46,209 nucleotides of DNA from Ignavibacteriae bacterium HGW-Ignavibacteriae-2 (GCA_002839805.1 PGYT01000031.1:1-46209); one strand, 5' to 3'; counted from the stretch's first letter, positions 8,677 through 19,084 are shown. Made by a program: numbers and translations. The notes: generated from the sequence alone by a model not told the origin.

Positions 8677-9930
8677 CTAAGCAGATTTACGGTCGGATTC
8701 GATATAAATCGGTTTAGACTGTTCTTCAACGGTATCTTTTGTTATAAGACACTTGTCGATATTCTCTTTATTAGGCAGTTCGTACATAATATCTAAAAGG
8801 ATTGATTCAACAATTGAACGTAAAGCCCTCGCGCCTGTTTTTCTTTCCATGGCTTTTTTTACAATTGCTGAAACAGCAAGATCGTCGAACTCCAATTCCA
8901 CACCTTCCAACATAAATAATTTTTTAAACTGTTTTATTATCGCATTCTTTGGTTCAGTAAGTATATTTTTCATTGCTTCTTCGTTCAAGGATCTTAACGG
9001 CGCAACCATAGGTAAACGTCCTACCAGTTCAGGAATAAGTCCGTAACGAATCAGATCTTCCGGCTGAATTTTTGCTAAAAGATCATCTTTTTCGAAATGA
9101 TCTTTTTGATCGACCTCAATATCAAAACCGAGAGTATTTTTATTTATTCTCGAGGCTATTATAGGCTCTATACCGTCGAAAGCACCGCCACAAATAAACA
9201 ATATATTTTTTGTATTAATATTGATTAAACTTTGTTCGGGATGTTTTCTCCCGCCTCTTGGAGGGACACCGGCAACGGTTCCTTCTAAGATTTTAAGAAG
9301 CGCCTGTTGTACTCCTTCACCGGAAACATCTCTTGTAATAGAAACACTTTCGCTTTTACGCGCAATTTTATCTATTTCGTCTATATAAATAATACCCTTT
9401 TGGGCTTTTTCAAGATTATAATCGGCGGCCTGAAGTATACGCACAAGAACGGTTTCAACGTCATCGCCCACATAACCTGCTTCGGTTAAAGTGGTTGCAT
9501 CCGCAATTGCAAATGGAACATCCAATATTTTTGCTAAAGTCTGGGCAATTAAAGTTTTTCCTACACCCGTCGGACCGACCAAAAGGATATTGCTTTTCTC
9601 AATTTCCACGTCATCGAGTTCAAAAAAACTTGCGCTAGCATTAATACGTTTGAAATGATTATATACTGCAACCGCAAGCACTTTTTTTGCGAGGTCCTGT
9701 CCAATTACATATTCATCCAAATTTTTATGCAGGGATTCGGGTGTTAAACTTGATTTTCCTACCGGTTTCGAACTGAAAGCAGCAATATTATTTTTTAATA
9801 TATCAACGCTTGTTTTTATACAAATATCACAGATATATACATCAGGACCAGCAACCATACTGGTCACTTCGCTTCCGTCTCTACCGCAAAAGGAACATTT
9901 AACGGATTTATTGTCTTCGTTTTTGCTCAT
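8677..9930 (-). CDS. clpX: ATP-dependent Clp protease ATP-binding subunit ClpX
   Basis: 417 aa, the usual ClpX length. The N-terminal zinc-binding domain has C12-x2-C15 and C34-x2-C37. The AAA+ core has Walker A GPTGVGKT (119-126), pore loop GYVG (152-155), Walker B IIYIDEID (180-187), the RKH loop, a ClpP-binding loop reading LGF at the IGF position, and sensor-2 TGARALR. ClpX unfolds tagged or native proteins and feeds them to ClpP. No clpP or tig gene is beside it; instead the start overlaps the stop of the TPR gene by ATGA, so translation is probably coupled. It is the last gene of a four-gene operon that ends in the hairpin at 8631-8655. Confidence 0.98.
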   Translation of the reverse strand: MSKNEDNKSVKCSFCGRDGSEVTSMVAGPDVYICDICIKTSVDILKNNIAAFSSKPVGKSSLTPESLHKNLDEYVIGQDLAKKVLAVAVYNHFKRINASASFFELDDVEIEKSNILLVGPTGVGKTLIAQTLAKILDVPFAIADATTLTEAGYVGDDVETVLVRILQAADYNLEKAQKGIIYIDEIDKIARKSESVSITRDVSGEGVQQALLKILEGTVAGVPPRGGRKHPEQSLININTKNILFICGGAFDGIEPIIASRINKNTLGFDIEVDQKDHFEKDDLLAKIQPEDLIRYGLIPELVGRLPMVAPLRSLNEEAMKNILTEPKNAIIKQFKKLFMLEGVELEFDDLAVSAIVKKAMERKTGARALRSIVESILLDIMYELPNKENIDKCLITKDTVEEQSKPIYIESDRKSA

Positions 9931-11813
9931 TTAGTAATGCCATCTTTATTATTTAGTCTTTGAATTAATTCACGAGATCTGTCAAAATATAATGAGTTTG
10001 GATAAAACTCAAGTATATTTTGGTAGAACTTGATCGCTTTGTTACTGTTATTAAGCGCAAACTGAAAAATTTGAGCGCTAAGAAAATAACTTTTGTCATT
10101 AATCAAGCCGGAATCGTCATTTTCAATAATTTCAGTAAGAACATTTAATGCATCGTCGTACAAATTTTGTGCAACCAACATTTCTGCTAAATTGTAAGCC
10201 GACAGCTTACTTATGAATAACAACGATTTATTATCGAAAAGTTCTTTATAAATAGAAGATGCTTCCGAAAATTTTTTTTGTTCCTCTAAAAAAGAAGCAG
10301 AGGCATATTTGGCCAGGTTAAGTGAATCCTGTTTATTTGTTGTTATTAAAAGCTCAAGTTCAAGCGCGTCGTTGGCAAAATCATTATTAAGATTTTTTGT
10401 CACTTTTGAAAGATTATTGCCCGCAACAGTAAAACGACCCTGCCAAAAATACAATTTTGCCAGCTTAAATAGAATTCGATTTTGATTAATATCATTTTTA
10501 TTGTTTAATGAAAAAGCTTTCTGGAAATAGACTTCCGCCTTAGATAAGTTCCCCATGTAAACATTAATGTCACCTAATAACTCAGTGGCCGCTGGATAAA
10601 CAGAATAATTTAGCTGACCTCCATCGATGGAGGAAAGCAGCTCAATAGCTTCCTCAATTTCCAATTGTTTGTGGAATTTAATTTCAGCCAAACGATATAT
10701 AGCTTCAGCAGACATTTGAGAGTTAGGAAACGTTTCAATTATTTCGCGATACTGCTTTATTACTTTCTCAAATTTTTCCGCGTTGGATATGTCATAGTCG
10801 GAAACTTGTTTCCAGCTTGGATTTTCGGATTCAATATTACTCTCAACAGATGATTGTAATGTTTTTGCAAAGCCTATTTTTGCGCTTGGAAAATAAGGCG
10901 AGGACTTATAATTGTTGATTATCGCGGCATAACATTTTGACGCAGTGTCAAAAATATTATCATTATATAACTGCTGCGCATATGAATATAGGACAGCACC
11001 TTTCGCGTCCGAGGTTTTATCTATCTCCTGAATAATATTAAAAGCCGTATCATAATTTTTATTGCTAATATAAACAAAGGCCAGCAGTTCTTTAAGTGTT
11101 CTATTATCTGAAGAAGCAATAAAGTTCTGTATTGATGATTCAGCAGCTTCACCCGCACCCGGCCGACTCAAAAAGATGGCAATTCTGTTTTTAACCACTT
11201 CGAGCTGTAGCGGATCGTTTATAACCAATAAACAAAACTCATCAACTGCTAAATTGTACTGCATGTTGGCGGCATAAATATTTGCCAGATCGTACGAAAA
11301 TATTTTTGGATCGGAGGACTTTTCTTTTCCTCTCAGCAAATACTCAATGGCTTTATCGAACGCACGATTTTCTAATGCATAATTCGCAATTATTCTGTAA
11401 TTAATCTGATTACCAGCGTTTATTTCGAGACCCTTATTCCAGGTGTTAAATGCATCATTTTGGCGTCCCATAACATAAAATGTGGTTCCGAGCAATCCAT
11501 AAGCATTAACGTCATTTACGTTCAATTTTAAGCTGTTTTCGAGCAATTTAATAGATTGATCGTACTTTTTAAACTGAAGATAAAGATTATTGAGGGCAAT
11601 TATATAGGTTTGATTCCATGGTTGAATTTTTAATAAATCGATATAAATAGATTCTGCCCGGCTATAATCGCCTGCTTGTTCGTAATTCCTGGCAAGTTGA
11701 TACTTGTTTTCAAGATTTAATTGGTTTTCTTGTGCCTGGAGTGAATTGGAAAAAACCAGCATAACGAATAAACACACCGAGCAAAAAAGTAAGATAAATA
11801 ATTTATTTTTCAT
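9927..11813 (-). CDS. Exported tetratricopeptide-repeat protein
   Basis: About 628 aa with a signal peptide ([19 protein letters not shown]...LQAQ), followed by TPR-type helical repeats through the whole length, for example [22 protein letters not shown] near the N-terminus and [22 protein letters not shown] near the C-terminus. The start at 11813 is preferred because the protein then begins directly with the signal peptide; an in-frame ATG at 11831 would add six residues. The gene start overlaps the end of the glcD-like gene and its stop overlaps the clpX start (ATGA). It is probably a periplasmic or membrane-associated scaffold; partner unknown. Its link with clpX is positional only. Confidence 0.88.
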   Translation of the reverse strand: MKNKLFILLFCSVCLFVMLVFSNSLQAQENQLNLENKYQLARNYEQAGDYSRAESIYIDLLKIQPWNQTYIIALNNLYLQFKKYDQSIKLLENSLKLNVNDVNAYGLLGTTFYVMGRQNDAFNTWNKGLEINAGNQINYRIIANYALENRAFDKAIEYLLRGKEKSSDPKIFSYDLANIYAANMQYNLAVDEFCLLVINDPLQLEVVKNRIAIFLSRPGAGEAAESSIQNFIASSDNRTLKELLAFVYISNKNYDTAFNIIQEIDKTSDAKGAVLYSYAQQLYNDNIFDTASKCYAAIINNYKSSPYFPSAKIGFAKTLQSSVESNIESENPSWKQVSDYDISNAEKFEKVIKQYREIIETFPNSQMSAEAIYRLAEIKFHKQLEIEEAIELLSSIDGGQLNYSVYPAATELLGDINVYMGNLSKAEVYFQKAFSLNNKNDINQNRILFKLAKLYFWQGRFTVAGNNLSKVTKNLNNDFANDALELELLITTNKQDSLNLAKYASASFLEEQKKFSEASSIYKELFDNKSLLFISKLSAYNLAEMLVAQNLYDDALNVLTEIIENDDSGLINDKSYFLSAQIFQFALNNSNKAIKFYQNILEFYPNSLYFDRSRELIQRLNNKDGITK

Positions 11814-13293
11814 CAAAATAGTTTGTTTCAAATATATTGCCTATACCCAAGATTAAATTAGGGTCCAGCGCCTTTTTAAGTTGCGCCATTTCTTTAATTT
11901 CAGTTTCATTGAACATTATGTTTAGGAAATTTCGTTTCAGTTTACCAATACCATGTTCGGCTGAAATAGTTCCTTTCATTTCAACGGCTTTCGAGCATAA
12001 ATCGGCATAAATTTTTCGAGCTTTTAAATATTCGGTTTCGTTTTTGGGCAACATGTTCAAATGCACATGAGAATTTCCAGCATGTCCGTAGCAGATATAA
12101 TTTAATCCGTTCGATTTAACGGTGGTTATAATATAATCATAATATTCTAAAAATTTATTGTCGGGAACGGCTGTGTCTGTGCCAACCTTGCGTACGTTTT
12201 CGCGAGTAATATATTCAGTAACTTTCCATGAAATGGCGTGTCTGAAATCTTTAAATTTTGTTCTATCCTTTTCGTTTGTAGCTATCCAGGCGGTTTCCAG
12301 ATCACCATTGTTTTTTTCTATTAGCTCCATCCAGTTGTTAAGGGCTTCTTCTTCGCTGACGTCGTCAATTTCTTGTTCAAACCAAACTGCGGCATTAGCT
12401 GTTTGGGGAATTTGAGTATATTCTTCAATCATAAATTTTAATGAATTATTATCGAAGAATTCCAAACCAAGCGCATTAATAAGAGAAAGATCATTACTAT
12501 TTCTATTACTTTTTGAGGATTCGCGCACTTCCGTAATAAAGTTTAACGCGTCCATCTCGTCATCAAAAAAGATTATGCTCGAAAGAATGTTTCGAGGCAA
12601 ATCAATAAGTTTAAGTTTTATTTCGCTTAAAAATCCTAACGTTCCTTCTGACCCTATAAACAAGTCAATAGCATCCATGCCTGGTTTATAATAATAACCC
12701 GCGGTGTGTTTGGTTTCGGGCATTGGATGCGCCGGCAAATTCAATTTAATTAATTTACCGCTCTTTGTAATAAACGATAAGATGTTATCTACAGCGTATA
12801 CGTCGCCTCTATTCAAATAAACTTCTTCACCATCGGGCAAAATAATATTTGCGGCTTCAACATAATCACGTGTCGGTCCGTATTTAAATGTTTTTGCTCC
12901 GGAAGAATTATTTGCTACTGTCGCGCCTACAAAACAATTCCGTTCTGTTGGATCCGGAGGATAAAACAAGCCTTTGGATTCAACAAGATCCTGAAAATCT
13001 TTTAAAATCACTCCCGGTTCAATAACAGCGTATTTATTGGTTTCGTTTATCTCTATTATTTTATTCAACAGATTAGTGGAAATTACAATTCCATCTTCGG
13101 GCACTCTTGCACCGGTAAGTCCCGTACCATTGCCAGATATTGTAACGTGAGTTCTGTTTTTGTTCGCGTCAATTAAAATTTGTTTAACTTCTTCGGCCTC
13201 TTTGGGAAAGTATACCGCGTCACAATCGCCTTTAAAATTTGATGCATCCTGGAAGAAGTCCATTATTTCGGATTTGTCTGTTTTAATTATCAT
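11803..13293 (-). CDS. FAD-linked oxidase, GlcD / D-lactate dehydrogenase family
   Basis: 496 aa. The FAD-binding type 4 (PCMH) domain has GNGTGLTG (54-61), VATVANNSSGAKTFKYGPTRDYV-type segment near 130, and the C-terminal FAD-oxidase domain has YGHAGNSHVHLN and SAEHGIGKLKR, the usual substrate/flavin-binding signatures. Such enzymes oxidise 2-hydroxy acids (D-lactate, glycolate or D-2-hydroxyglutarate) and pass electrons to quinone or a partner. No glcE/glcF or iron-sulfur partner is adjacent, so the substrate stays open. It lies 47 bases after the Trm112-like gene and overlaps the TPR gene by about 11 bases. The start is ATG. Confidence 0.94.
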   Translation of the reverse strand: MIIKTDKSEIMDFFQDASNFKGDCDAVYFPKEAEEVKQILIDANKNRTHVTISGNGTGLTGARVPEDGIVISTNLLNKIIEINETNKYAVIEPGVILKDFQDLVESKGLFYPPDPTERNCFVGATVANNSSGAKTFKYGPTRDYVEAANIILPDGEEVYLNRGDVYAVDNILSFITKSGKLIKLNLPAHPMPETKHTAGYYYKPGMDAIDLFIGSEGTLGFLSEIKLKLIDLPRNILSSIIFFDDEMDALNFITEVRESSKSNRNSNDLSLINALGLEFFDNNSLKFMIEEYTQIPQTANAAVWFEQEIDDVSEEEALNNWMELIEKNNGDLETAWIATNEKDRTKFKDFRHAISWKVTEYITRENVRKVGTDTAVPDNKFLEYYDYIITTVKSNGLNYICYGHAGNSHVHLNMLPKNETEYLKARKIYADLCSKAVEMKGTISAEHGIGKLKRNFLNIMFNETEIKEMAQLKKALDPNLILGIGNIFETNYFDEK

Positions 13294-13340
13294 TTTTCAG
13301 ATTTCTTTTTATTGGTAAGTATTAACTAGAATGGTTTTAT

Positions 13341-13559
13341 CTATTGTTTAACTGTTATTCCGTGTTTCTGCATTAAAGACAGCCACGTTTCCATATCCAG
13401 CTGTTCCGATTCCTCAATAAGCATAATAGGAATATCATCCTCAATTTTATACCTTCGTCGAGTATTAATATCTGTGGATACAAGGGTATCACCCTCAAGC
13501 ACTAAATCAGCTTTGGATTCCGGGCAACATAAAATGTCTAATAATTCTTTACTTATCAT
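13341..13559 (-). CDS. Trm112-family small protein
   Basis: 72 aa. LLDILCCPESKADL near the N-terminus and the block YKIEDDIPIMLIEE match the Trm112p/UPF0434 family, whose members activate methyltransferases or have unknown roles in bacteria. The usual zinc-type CPxC is reduced to CCPESK (C11, C12), so zinc binding through a full set of cysteines is unlikely, as in many bacterial members. A GAGG sequence 8 bases before the ATG supports the start. It is the first gene of the operon that runs to clpX; the promoter candidate at 13600-13607 lies about 40 bases upstream. Confidence 0.88.
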   Translation of the reverse strand: MISKELLDILCCPESKADLVLEGDTLVSTDINTRRRYKIEDDIPIMLIEESEQLDMETWLSLMQKHGITVKQ

Positions 13560-13599
13560 TATTGAACCTCGGGCGGCTTAATGGTTTAATTTTTGAGTG

Positions 13600-13607
13600 C
13601 AAATATA
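13600..13607 (-). promoter_or_regulatory. Candidate Bacteroidota-type -7 box (TATATTTG)
   Basis: On the minus strand the sequence reads TATATTTG, an exact match to TAnnTTTG, 41 bases before the ATG of the Trm112-like gene. A T-rich stretch lies about 20 bases further upstream but no clean TTTG -33 box. It could drive the trm112-glcD-TPR-clpX operon. Confidence 0.4.
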
Positions 13608-13683
13608 ACATAGTTTAATATGAAAAAGTAATCCCTAAACAAATCAACAGGTAACAATTGGTCAAAAGTATAAACAAATAAAT

Positions 13684-15378
13684 TTAGGATCTCAATAAAA
13701 CGCCGGGTCTCTCTCCCGTATGTCGTCCCTCGTCAATAACTACCTTGCCGTTAACAATAACGTAAGGAATACCTTTTGGATATTGGTGAGGATCCAGAAA
13801 TGTGGCACGGTCTTCAATAGTATTAAAATCAAATATTGTTATATCGGCAAAATTATTCTGTTTAATTCTACCTCGATTTTTAATGAATAACTTATCCGCC
13901 GGCATGGAAGTCATTTTTTTTATCATTTCTTCAAGAGAGCAAATGTTGCGTTCGCGTACATATTTGCCAATAGCCCGCGGAAAAGTGCCGTAAGCACGGG
14001 GGTGAGCAATTCGATTGTTCATAGGCGGATATGGTGCATGAGCGCCGGCATCAGAGGCGATCATAACACGTGGATGAGAAAGTATTTTTTCTGTGGATTT
14101 TTCGCTCATTCCAAAACCAACCATAGAAACATCGGCGCTTGAATTTATTAAAAGATCTACGGCTGTGTCAAATGGATCTTTGCCAAGTTGTTGCGAAATT
14201 TCTTTTATCGACTTTCCCTTAAATATTTGATAATCGGTGTTATTAATTCCGCTGATTACAACACCCGCCCAATCACCGTCAAGATTCATAGCTTTTTTAT
14301 CTGAGTATTTTCTCATCTCAATCAGGAGGGAATCATTTTGCAGACGCTGTATAAATGATTCGTTACCGCCGTCTCTGGCCCATAAGGGGAAAAGATTTCC
14401 AAGTCCCGTGTGGTAAGCGACATAGGTATATCTATCCGCGTGGACTTCCAAACCGTTTTTTACAGCCTCATCCATTTTATTCAATAGAGATTCTGCTTTG
14501 TGCCAGTTAGATTTGCCGGAAGCTTTTAAGTGTGACATCTGCAGTCTGCAGCCGGACTCTAAGGCTATTTTAATCGCCTCATCAACAGCCTCCTCGCCAA
14601 AATCATCTTCGTTTCTCATGTGAGTGGCGTATAATTTTGTTTTACCCTGTGGCACCGATCCGCAGACTTCAATTAATTCTTCTGTGGAGGCAAAACTTCC
14701 TGGAGTGTACTCTAAGCCAGAAGCTAAACCAAAAGCACCTTCCTCAATAGCTTTTTGAATTTCATACTTCATTCTGCGCATTTCATCGACTGTTGCCGGC
14801 CTATCGTCCATTCCTACACAGATTTCTCTTATTGTTCCCAAACCTAAAAGAGTGGCCTGATTAACTGAAAATTTTTGTCCCGAAAGCATATTTAAAAAAG
14901 CACCCATCGAATTATTCGCTACGGTTGTCCCGTACTTTTCTTCAAATCTTTCGTTTATTTCGGAAAGTTTTTCAGGATTTACCGGCGCGAAAGATTCACC
15001 GCAATTTCCGCTTATTTCCAGAGTAATTCCTTGTCTGACTTTACTTTCACCATTGGGATTACTTAAAACTCCAAGATCGGTATGAGTGTGAATATCAATA
15101 AAACCGGGGGTAACCTTTAATCCGGTTGCGTCTATAATTCTATCGGCTGAGGCGCTTTTCAGATTTTCTAAAGCCAATATTTTGCCATCCTTAATACCAA
15201 TATCGGCGCGGAATTCTTTTGAACCTGTGCCGTCTATTATTAATCCATTTGAAATAACTATATCGAAACTATTGCCTTTCCATGTGATTGCGGGAATACC
15301 GGCAGCACCTAAAACAAATGTAGATGCGGTTAATAAAGTTGAATTCTCAAGAAATTTTCGACGATTAATTTTTTTCAT
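13684..15378 (-). CDS. Tat-exported D-aminoacylase / N-acyl-D-amino-acid deacylase family amidohydrolase
   Basis: 564 aa. The N-terminus has a twin-arginine signal (NRRKFLENS, R6-R7, then a hydrophobic segment to about residue 31), so the protein is folded with its metal before export. The amidohydrolase core shows DIHTHTD (H97, H99), a GNCGES motif with C126, which is a zinc ligand in D-aminoacylases, and later ATHMRNEDD, QMSHLKASGK and MIASDAGAHAPYP. The reaction is probably removal of an acyl group from a D-amino acid or a related dipeptide in the periplasm. It follows the PPK2 gene by 11 bases on the same strand and is likely co-transcribed with it. ATG start with a GGATAT-like ribosome site. 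Confidence 0.92.
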   Translation of the reverse strand: MKKINRRKFLENSTLLTASTFVLGAAGIPAITWKGNSFDIVISNGLIIDGTGSKEFRADIGIKDGKILALENLKSASADRIIDATGLKVTPGFIDIHTHTDLGVLSNPNGESKVRQGITLEISGNCGESFAPVNPEKLSEINERFEEKYGTTVANNSMGAFLNMLSGQKFSVNQATLLGLGTIREICVGMDDRPATVDEMRRMKYEIQKAIEEGAFGLASGLEYTPGSFASTEELIEVCGSVPQGKTKLYATHMRNEDDFGEEAVDEAIKIALESGCRLQMSHLKASGKSNWHKAESLLNKMDEAVKNGLEVHADRYTYVAYHTGLGNLFPLWARDGGNESFIQRLQNDSLLIEMRKYSDKKAMNLDGDWAGVVISGINNTDYQIFKGKSIKEISQQLGKDPFDTAVDLLINSSADVSMVGFGMSEKSTEKILSHPRVMIASDAGAHAPYPPMNNRIAHPRAYGTFPRAIGKYVRERNICSLEEMIKKMTSMPADKLFIKNRGRIKQNNFADITIFDFNTIEDRATFLDPHQYPKGIPYVIVNGKVVIDEGRHTGERPGVLLRS

Positions 15379-15389
15379 TAGATATCCAA

Positions 15390-16232
15390 TTAATAAATTT
15401 CGGGAATAAAAGTCTGATCTGTTATTGGGGGACGCTCATAACCTTTCTCTTTAATTCTGGGAGGAAGTTTTAACGGCTGAGGAGTAAGATCCTTGTATCC
15501 TATCATACTTAGCAGGTGAGCAATAGTGTTTAATCGGGCTCGCTTTTTGTCATCGGCGTTCACAACAAACCATGGAGCTTGTTTTATATCCGTAAAATTA
15601 AACATCTCGTCTTTAGCTTTGGAATAATCTTCCCATAATTCGCGTGATTTAAGATCCATCGGGCTTAGTTTCCACCTGCGACGCGGATCTCTGATTCTTT
15701 GCTGAAATCTTTTTTCCTGCTCTTCATCACTTACAGAGAACCAGTATTTGATAAGTATAATACCAGAGCGCACGAGCATACGTTCAAACTCCGGACAAGA
15801 TCTTGTAAACTCCTTATATTCTTCTTCTGTACAAAAGCCCATTACCCTTTCAACGCCGGCCCGATTATACCAGCTCCTGTCAAAAAGGACCATCTCTCCG
15901 GCGGCAGGTAATTGAGTTGTATATCTCTGAAAATACCATTGAGCTTTCTCTCGTTCTGTAGGGACACCCAATGCAACTACACGGCAAATACGAGGATTTA
16001 ATTTATCCATAATACGTTTTATCGTTCCGCCTTTGCCTGCGGCGTCCCGACCTTCAAAAATAACTACTACTTTTAATTTTTCGTGTTTTATCCACTCCTG
16101 TAGTTTTACCAATTCCACCTGGAGTTTAGCCAGCTCTTTTTCGTATATATTCTTAGAAAGTTTTTTATTCTCCTTTTTTACATCCGGCTCTTCTGCGGAT
16201 TCTTCTTTTGAATGTTTCTTCTTTTTTGACAT
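15390..16232 (-). CDS. ppk2: Polyphosphate kinase 2 (PPK2)
   Basis: 280 aa. After a charged N-terminus (about 1-30), the PPK2 domain shows Walker A EGRDAAGKGG (60-69), Walker B LFDRSWYNRAGVE, and the lid segment RIRDPRRRWKLSPMD. PPK2 enzymes move phosphate between polyphosphate and nucleotides; the single domain and length fit class I (NDP to NTP or the reverse), although class cannot be proved here. AGGAG 8 bases before the ATG (GGAGTATACGATG) supports the start. It lies upstream of the amidohydrolase gene with an 11-base gap. Confidence 0.96.
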   Translation of the reverse strand: MSKKKKHSKEESAEEPDVKKENKKLSKNIYEKELAKLQVELVKLQEWIKHEKLKVVVIFEGRDAAGKGGTIKRIMDKLNPRICRVVALGVPTEREKAQWYFQRYTTQLPAAGEMVLFDRSWYNRAGVERVMGFCTEEEYKEFTRSCPEFERMLVRSGIILIKYWFSVSDEEQEKRFQQRIRDPRRRWKLSPMDLKSRELWEDYSKAKDEMFNFTDIKQAPWFVVNADDKKRARLNTIAHLLSMIGYKDLTPQPLKLPPRIKEKGYERPPITDQTFIPEIY

Positions 16233-16453
16233 CGTATACTCCTAGATTTAATTAAATCCACAGAATGCCTAATTGAAATCAAACCCCTTATCAAAAAAAA
16301 GCAGTGGCTTTTACAAAAAACCGGACTGTTGAACATTGAGAAGGAATAAAACTATTATGAATATAAAATTCGTTTGTTACTTATTCCACAACTATTATAA
16401 AGAATAATTAAAAAGCATAATATCTTTTGAAGGAACATGACAAAATTATATGT

Positions 16454-17128
16454 TTAATTAATTATGCGGTACCTGTTCTTAGAAATTCTTTTAATGATTA
16501 AGTGCGCGAAATTATAATTAGGTCTGTAAAATTTGATAAAATCTAATATGTTGCTGCGGATAAATACCGCAATAGCTTTTTTAATGCTATATCGTCTTTG
16601 TAAGGTATCACGTTTAAAACGATTATTAAACTGTATAAGCCAACTGCAGTTTAAAATTACAATAAAATCTGATAAGCCTATTAATTCTTCAGAAAGGGAT
16701 AATTCGCCTTCAAGAATGTTAAATTTTTGCGGAGAGTATTTCTCAAAACTATCCGATGAACCTGTAACTGGATTGTAAAGAGGTTTATTGAATGATATAC
16801 CGGTTCTTATGTTTTTAATATGTTCGATTAAAAGCTCAACATTGTTAGCAGCAGGATTCGACCCTAATAATCCCGATTCAATTCTTTGAGGGCGCGGTTT
16901 CCTGTAATCATCTAAATGCAATATTTGGCTATCCGTTAAATATTTTGAAAGTTGGTTGGCAAAAGTAGACTTTCCCGATCCGCCTGGCCCCGCGATAGAA
17001 ATAATAATATTTCCTTCGCGCCCTTCAAAAACATTAAATAAATACTCAGCTGTTTTTTTTGAGGTCTCATCGATCGATGGATCCTCAATAAAAAATAACC
17101 AGCAGTCATTTTTATTGCTGCAGTACAT
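16454..17128 (-). CDS. Uridine kinase-like P-loop kinase
   Basis: 224 aa. Walker A GPGGSGKS (47-54) is followed by LHLDDYRKPRPQRIESGLLG, the typical DDxY/(R/K) substrate-side region of the uridine kinase/phosphoribulokinase family, and by NILEGELSL, which is at the position of the family's second acidic motif. The C-terminus (about 150-224) is basic and less typical. The substrate cannot be told: uridine, pantothenate-like or an unrelated small molecule. It stands alone; 16233-16453 between it and ppk2 shows nothing further. The ATG start at 17128 has no strong ribosome site. Confidence 0.82.
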   Translation of the reverse strand: MYCSNKNDCWLFFIEDPSIDETSKKTAEYLFNVFEGREGNIIISIAGPGGSGKSTFANQLSKYLTDSQILHLDDYRKPRPQRIESGLLGSNPAANNVELLIEHIKNIRTGISFNKPLYNPVTGSSDSFEKYSPQKFNILEGELSLSEELIGLSDFIVILNCSWLIQFNNRFKRDTLQRRYSIKKAIAVFIRSNILDFIKFYRPNYNFAHLIIKRISKNRYRIIN

Positions 17129-17429
17129 AATGATTTTCTTTATGAAAAATAAACGAGTTTGTCACGTCAAAAAATTCTCTATTTACAGAACTTATTACAG
17201 AATCACACATACTCCCAAGTTAGCAAAATAGAAGTAAGAGCTTAGAATAACATACCTCTTCATACAAAATTATTGGCATCTACAATTCGATTAAAAAAAA
17301 ACAATTTTATAGTTTAGTAGCCAAAAGAGTATAATAAACATATTCATTGCTCAGTTTGGACTCAGCGAAATTTTTATCTGCACTTAACCTAAGTAATCAG
17401 AAAGCGCATATGAATAAAATAAGCTGACA
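17129..17429. other. Intergenic stretch with no recognised feature
   Basis: 301 bases of AT-rich sequence between the kinase and esterase genes, both on the minus strand. It must hold the promoter of the kinase gene and the end of nothing else; I see no open frame, hairpin or repeat of note. Confidence 0.6.
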
Positions 17430-18212
17430 CTATTTGCGTATTTTACTAAACAGCCAATCAATCAAGAGGGGATTTTCGTAATTTTCTTTCCAAATAACAT
17501 GTCCCATGTTGGGCAGTTCCGTATAAATAACATCTCCGCTGCAGGCTTGTAATGCTTCTACCATCTTCCTTGAACCATCTACCGGAACGGCTGTATCAAG
17601 ATCACCATGGAAAACCCAAAGGGGTATGTGCTTAATCAACTCCGCTCTCGTAGGATCACCGGCTCCGCTCATTGGAATTGCCGCGGCAAATTTATGGGGG
17701 AATCGCGTTATCAAGTCCCATGTGCCAAATCCACCCATAGATAGACCGGTTAAATAAATTCTATCTGTATCTATTGGGTACTGCAAAACTAAGGAATCTA
17801 TAAGGTGGATTACAGTTTCAAGTTCGTTGCTTATTTTAATTGTGTCCTGTTCAACCGAAGAGTTTTTCCATTCAGCGTCTACCCATCGGTTGTTTTCCGG
17901 ACATTGGGGCGAAACAACAAAACATTTATATTTCATCTGGGTGGCACTGTCCGCCCAGGTTGTAGCCAGACCGTGCACTGCAATTTGTATTTCGTTGTCG
18001 CTGCCTCGTTCGCCCGAGCCGTGCAATGTTAACACCAATGGGTACTTAACTTGGTCTGTTAAATTTTCGGGAATAAAAAATCTATAGTTGATTGATGTAG
18101 TGTCGTAGCTAAAAGATCTTTTTTCAAACTGGTCAGTTAAAGTTTGTTCCGTTTGAGCGTTCATAATGGTACTTAAAATTATTATTAAGAAAATAATACT
18201 AGGTGTTTTCAT
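17430..18212 (-). CDS. Exported alpha/beta-hydrolase, CE1/feruloyl-esterase-like carboxylesterase
   Basis: 260 aa with a signal peptide (MKTPSIIFLIIILSTIMNAQ). The triad is visible: nucleophile in GLSMGG (S158), Asp in HGDLDTAVP and His in NMGHVIW near the C-terminus. LTLHGSGERG supplies the oxyanion-hole side. The layout is that of predicted-peptidase/PHB-depolymerase-type esterases that act on polysaccharide side chains or small esters outside the cell. Its ATG comes one base after the stop of the DUF5996 gene (TAA-a-ATG), so the two genes are probably translated together even though their products look unrelated. Confidence 0.92.
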   Translation of the reverse strand: MKTPSIIFLIIILSTIMNAQTEQTLTDQFEKRSFSYDTTSINYRFFIPENLTDQVKYPLVLTLHGSGERGSDNEIQIAVHGLATTWADSATQMKYKCFVVSPQCPENNRWVDAEWKNSSVEQDTIKISNELETVIHLIDSLVLQYPIDTDRIYLTGLSMGGFGTWDLITRFPHKFAAAIPMSGAGDPTRAELIKHIPLWVFHGDLDTAVPVDGSRKMVEALQACSGDVIYTELPNMGHVIWKENYENPLLIDWLFSKIRK

Positions 18213-18213
18213 T

Positions 18214-18993
18214 TTAGATTCGTTTTATTGTTTGTGGTAATTTTGAATTAAAAAAATTAATTATATAGAGATTCGGATTTTCTTTGTTTCTAAATTCTTC
18301 ATACGAAAGGTAAAATGTATTTTCGTTTTCTGAATTACAGCTTACTGAAAAAAACGGATCACAGTAAATTTCGTTTCCTGTGGAAAATTCAATCGATATA
18401 TTTTCTTGTGAATCCAGCCAATTTTTACTCTCTTTCCCATCAATTATTTTTCCGGTAAATAACAGCAACCCCAAGCTTAATTTTTCAGGATCAAAATATA
18501 TACAGCTGGTTTCATTCAGAATACCGCTTTTAAAATGGAGCATTATAAAATATACCTGATTAATAACTTTCCAATAATCAAGTATTACCGATGGATTATA
18601 ATACAATTGCCTGTTGTTGGAAAATTTTGAACTAATAAAATGGCAATTTACGGATAAACCGTTAAGCAGTAAACACAGTTCATTATTGAATGACATTATG
18701 GATTTATTTTGCAAATCCACACTTAAACGCGCTTTTCCACAAAATATTTTCAATTGATGTTCTAGAAAATTTAAGTTAAGGTCTAGTGTTTCAACTTTTC
18801 CGCCGGCTATTACGGGAATTGTAGAAGTAGTATATCCTTTGGCATAAATTTGTAACGTTTGTTCGTCTTTGTATTTTTGAGGCGGAGTAAAATGGCGTTT
18901 GATTTCCGACAGGAGTTGAGCATAAATTTTTATAGTTTGCATCGATTCGGACTTGCTGTTAAAATCTAAGACGGGAAATGAATAATTTGACAT
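18214..18993 (-). CDS. DUF5996 family protein
   Basis: 259 aa, no signal peptide. The segments YAKGYTTSTIPVIAGGKVE and LDLNLNFLEHQLKI, followed by LDYWKVINQVYF and the LLLFTGKI stretch, match my memory of DUF5996 proteins, which have no known function. The ATG follows an AT-rich leader. The gene is directly upstream of the esterase with a one-base gap. The product appears soluble and cytoplasmic. Confidence 0.82.
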   Translation of the reverse strand: MSNYSFPVLDFNSKSESMQTIKIYAQLLSEIKRHFTPPQKYKDEQTLQIYAKGYTTSTIPVIAGGKVETLDLNLNFLEHQLKIFCGKARLSVDLQNKSIMSFNNELCLLLNGLSVNCHFISSKFSNNRQLYYNPSVILDYWKVINQVYFIMLHFKSGILNETSCIYFDPEKLSLGLLLFTGKIIDGKESKNWLDSQENISIEFSTGNEIYCDPFFSVSCNSENENTFYLSYEEFRNKENPNLYIINFFNSKLPQTIKRI

Positions 18994-19084
18994 TTTTTAT
19001 TTAATAATTGTTATACGAAATAAATCTGCGCAAATAAATTAAATAAAAAAAGGGGAAGTGGAAATAAAAGAAGAAAGATATAAC

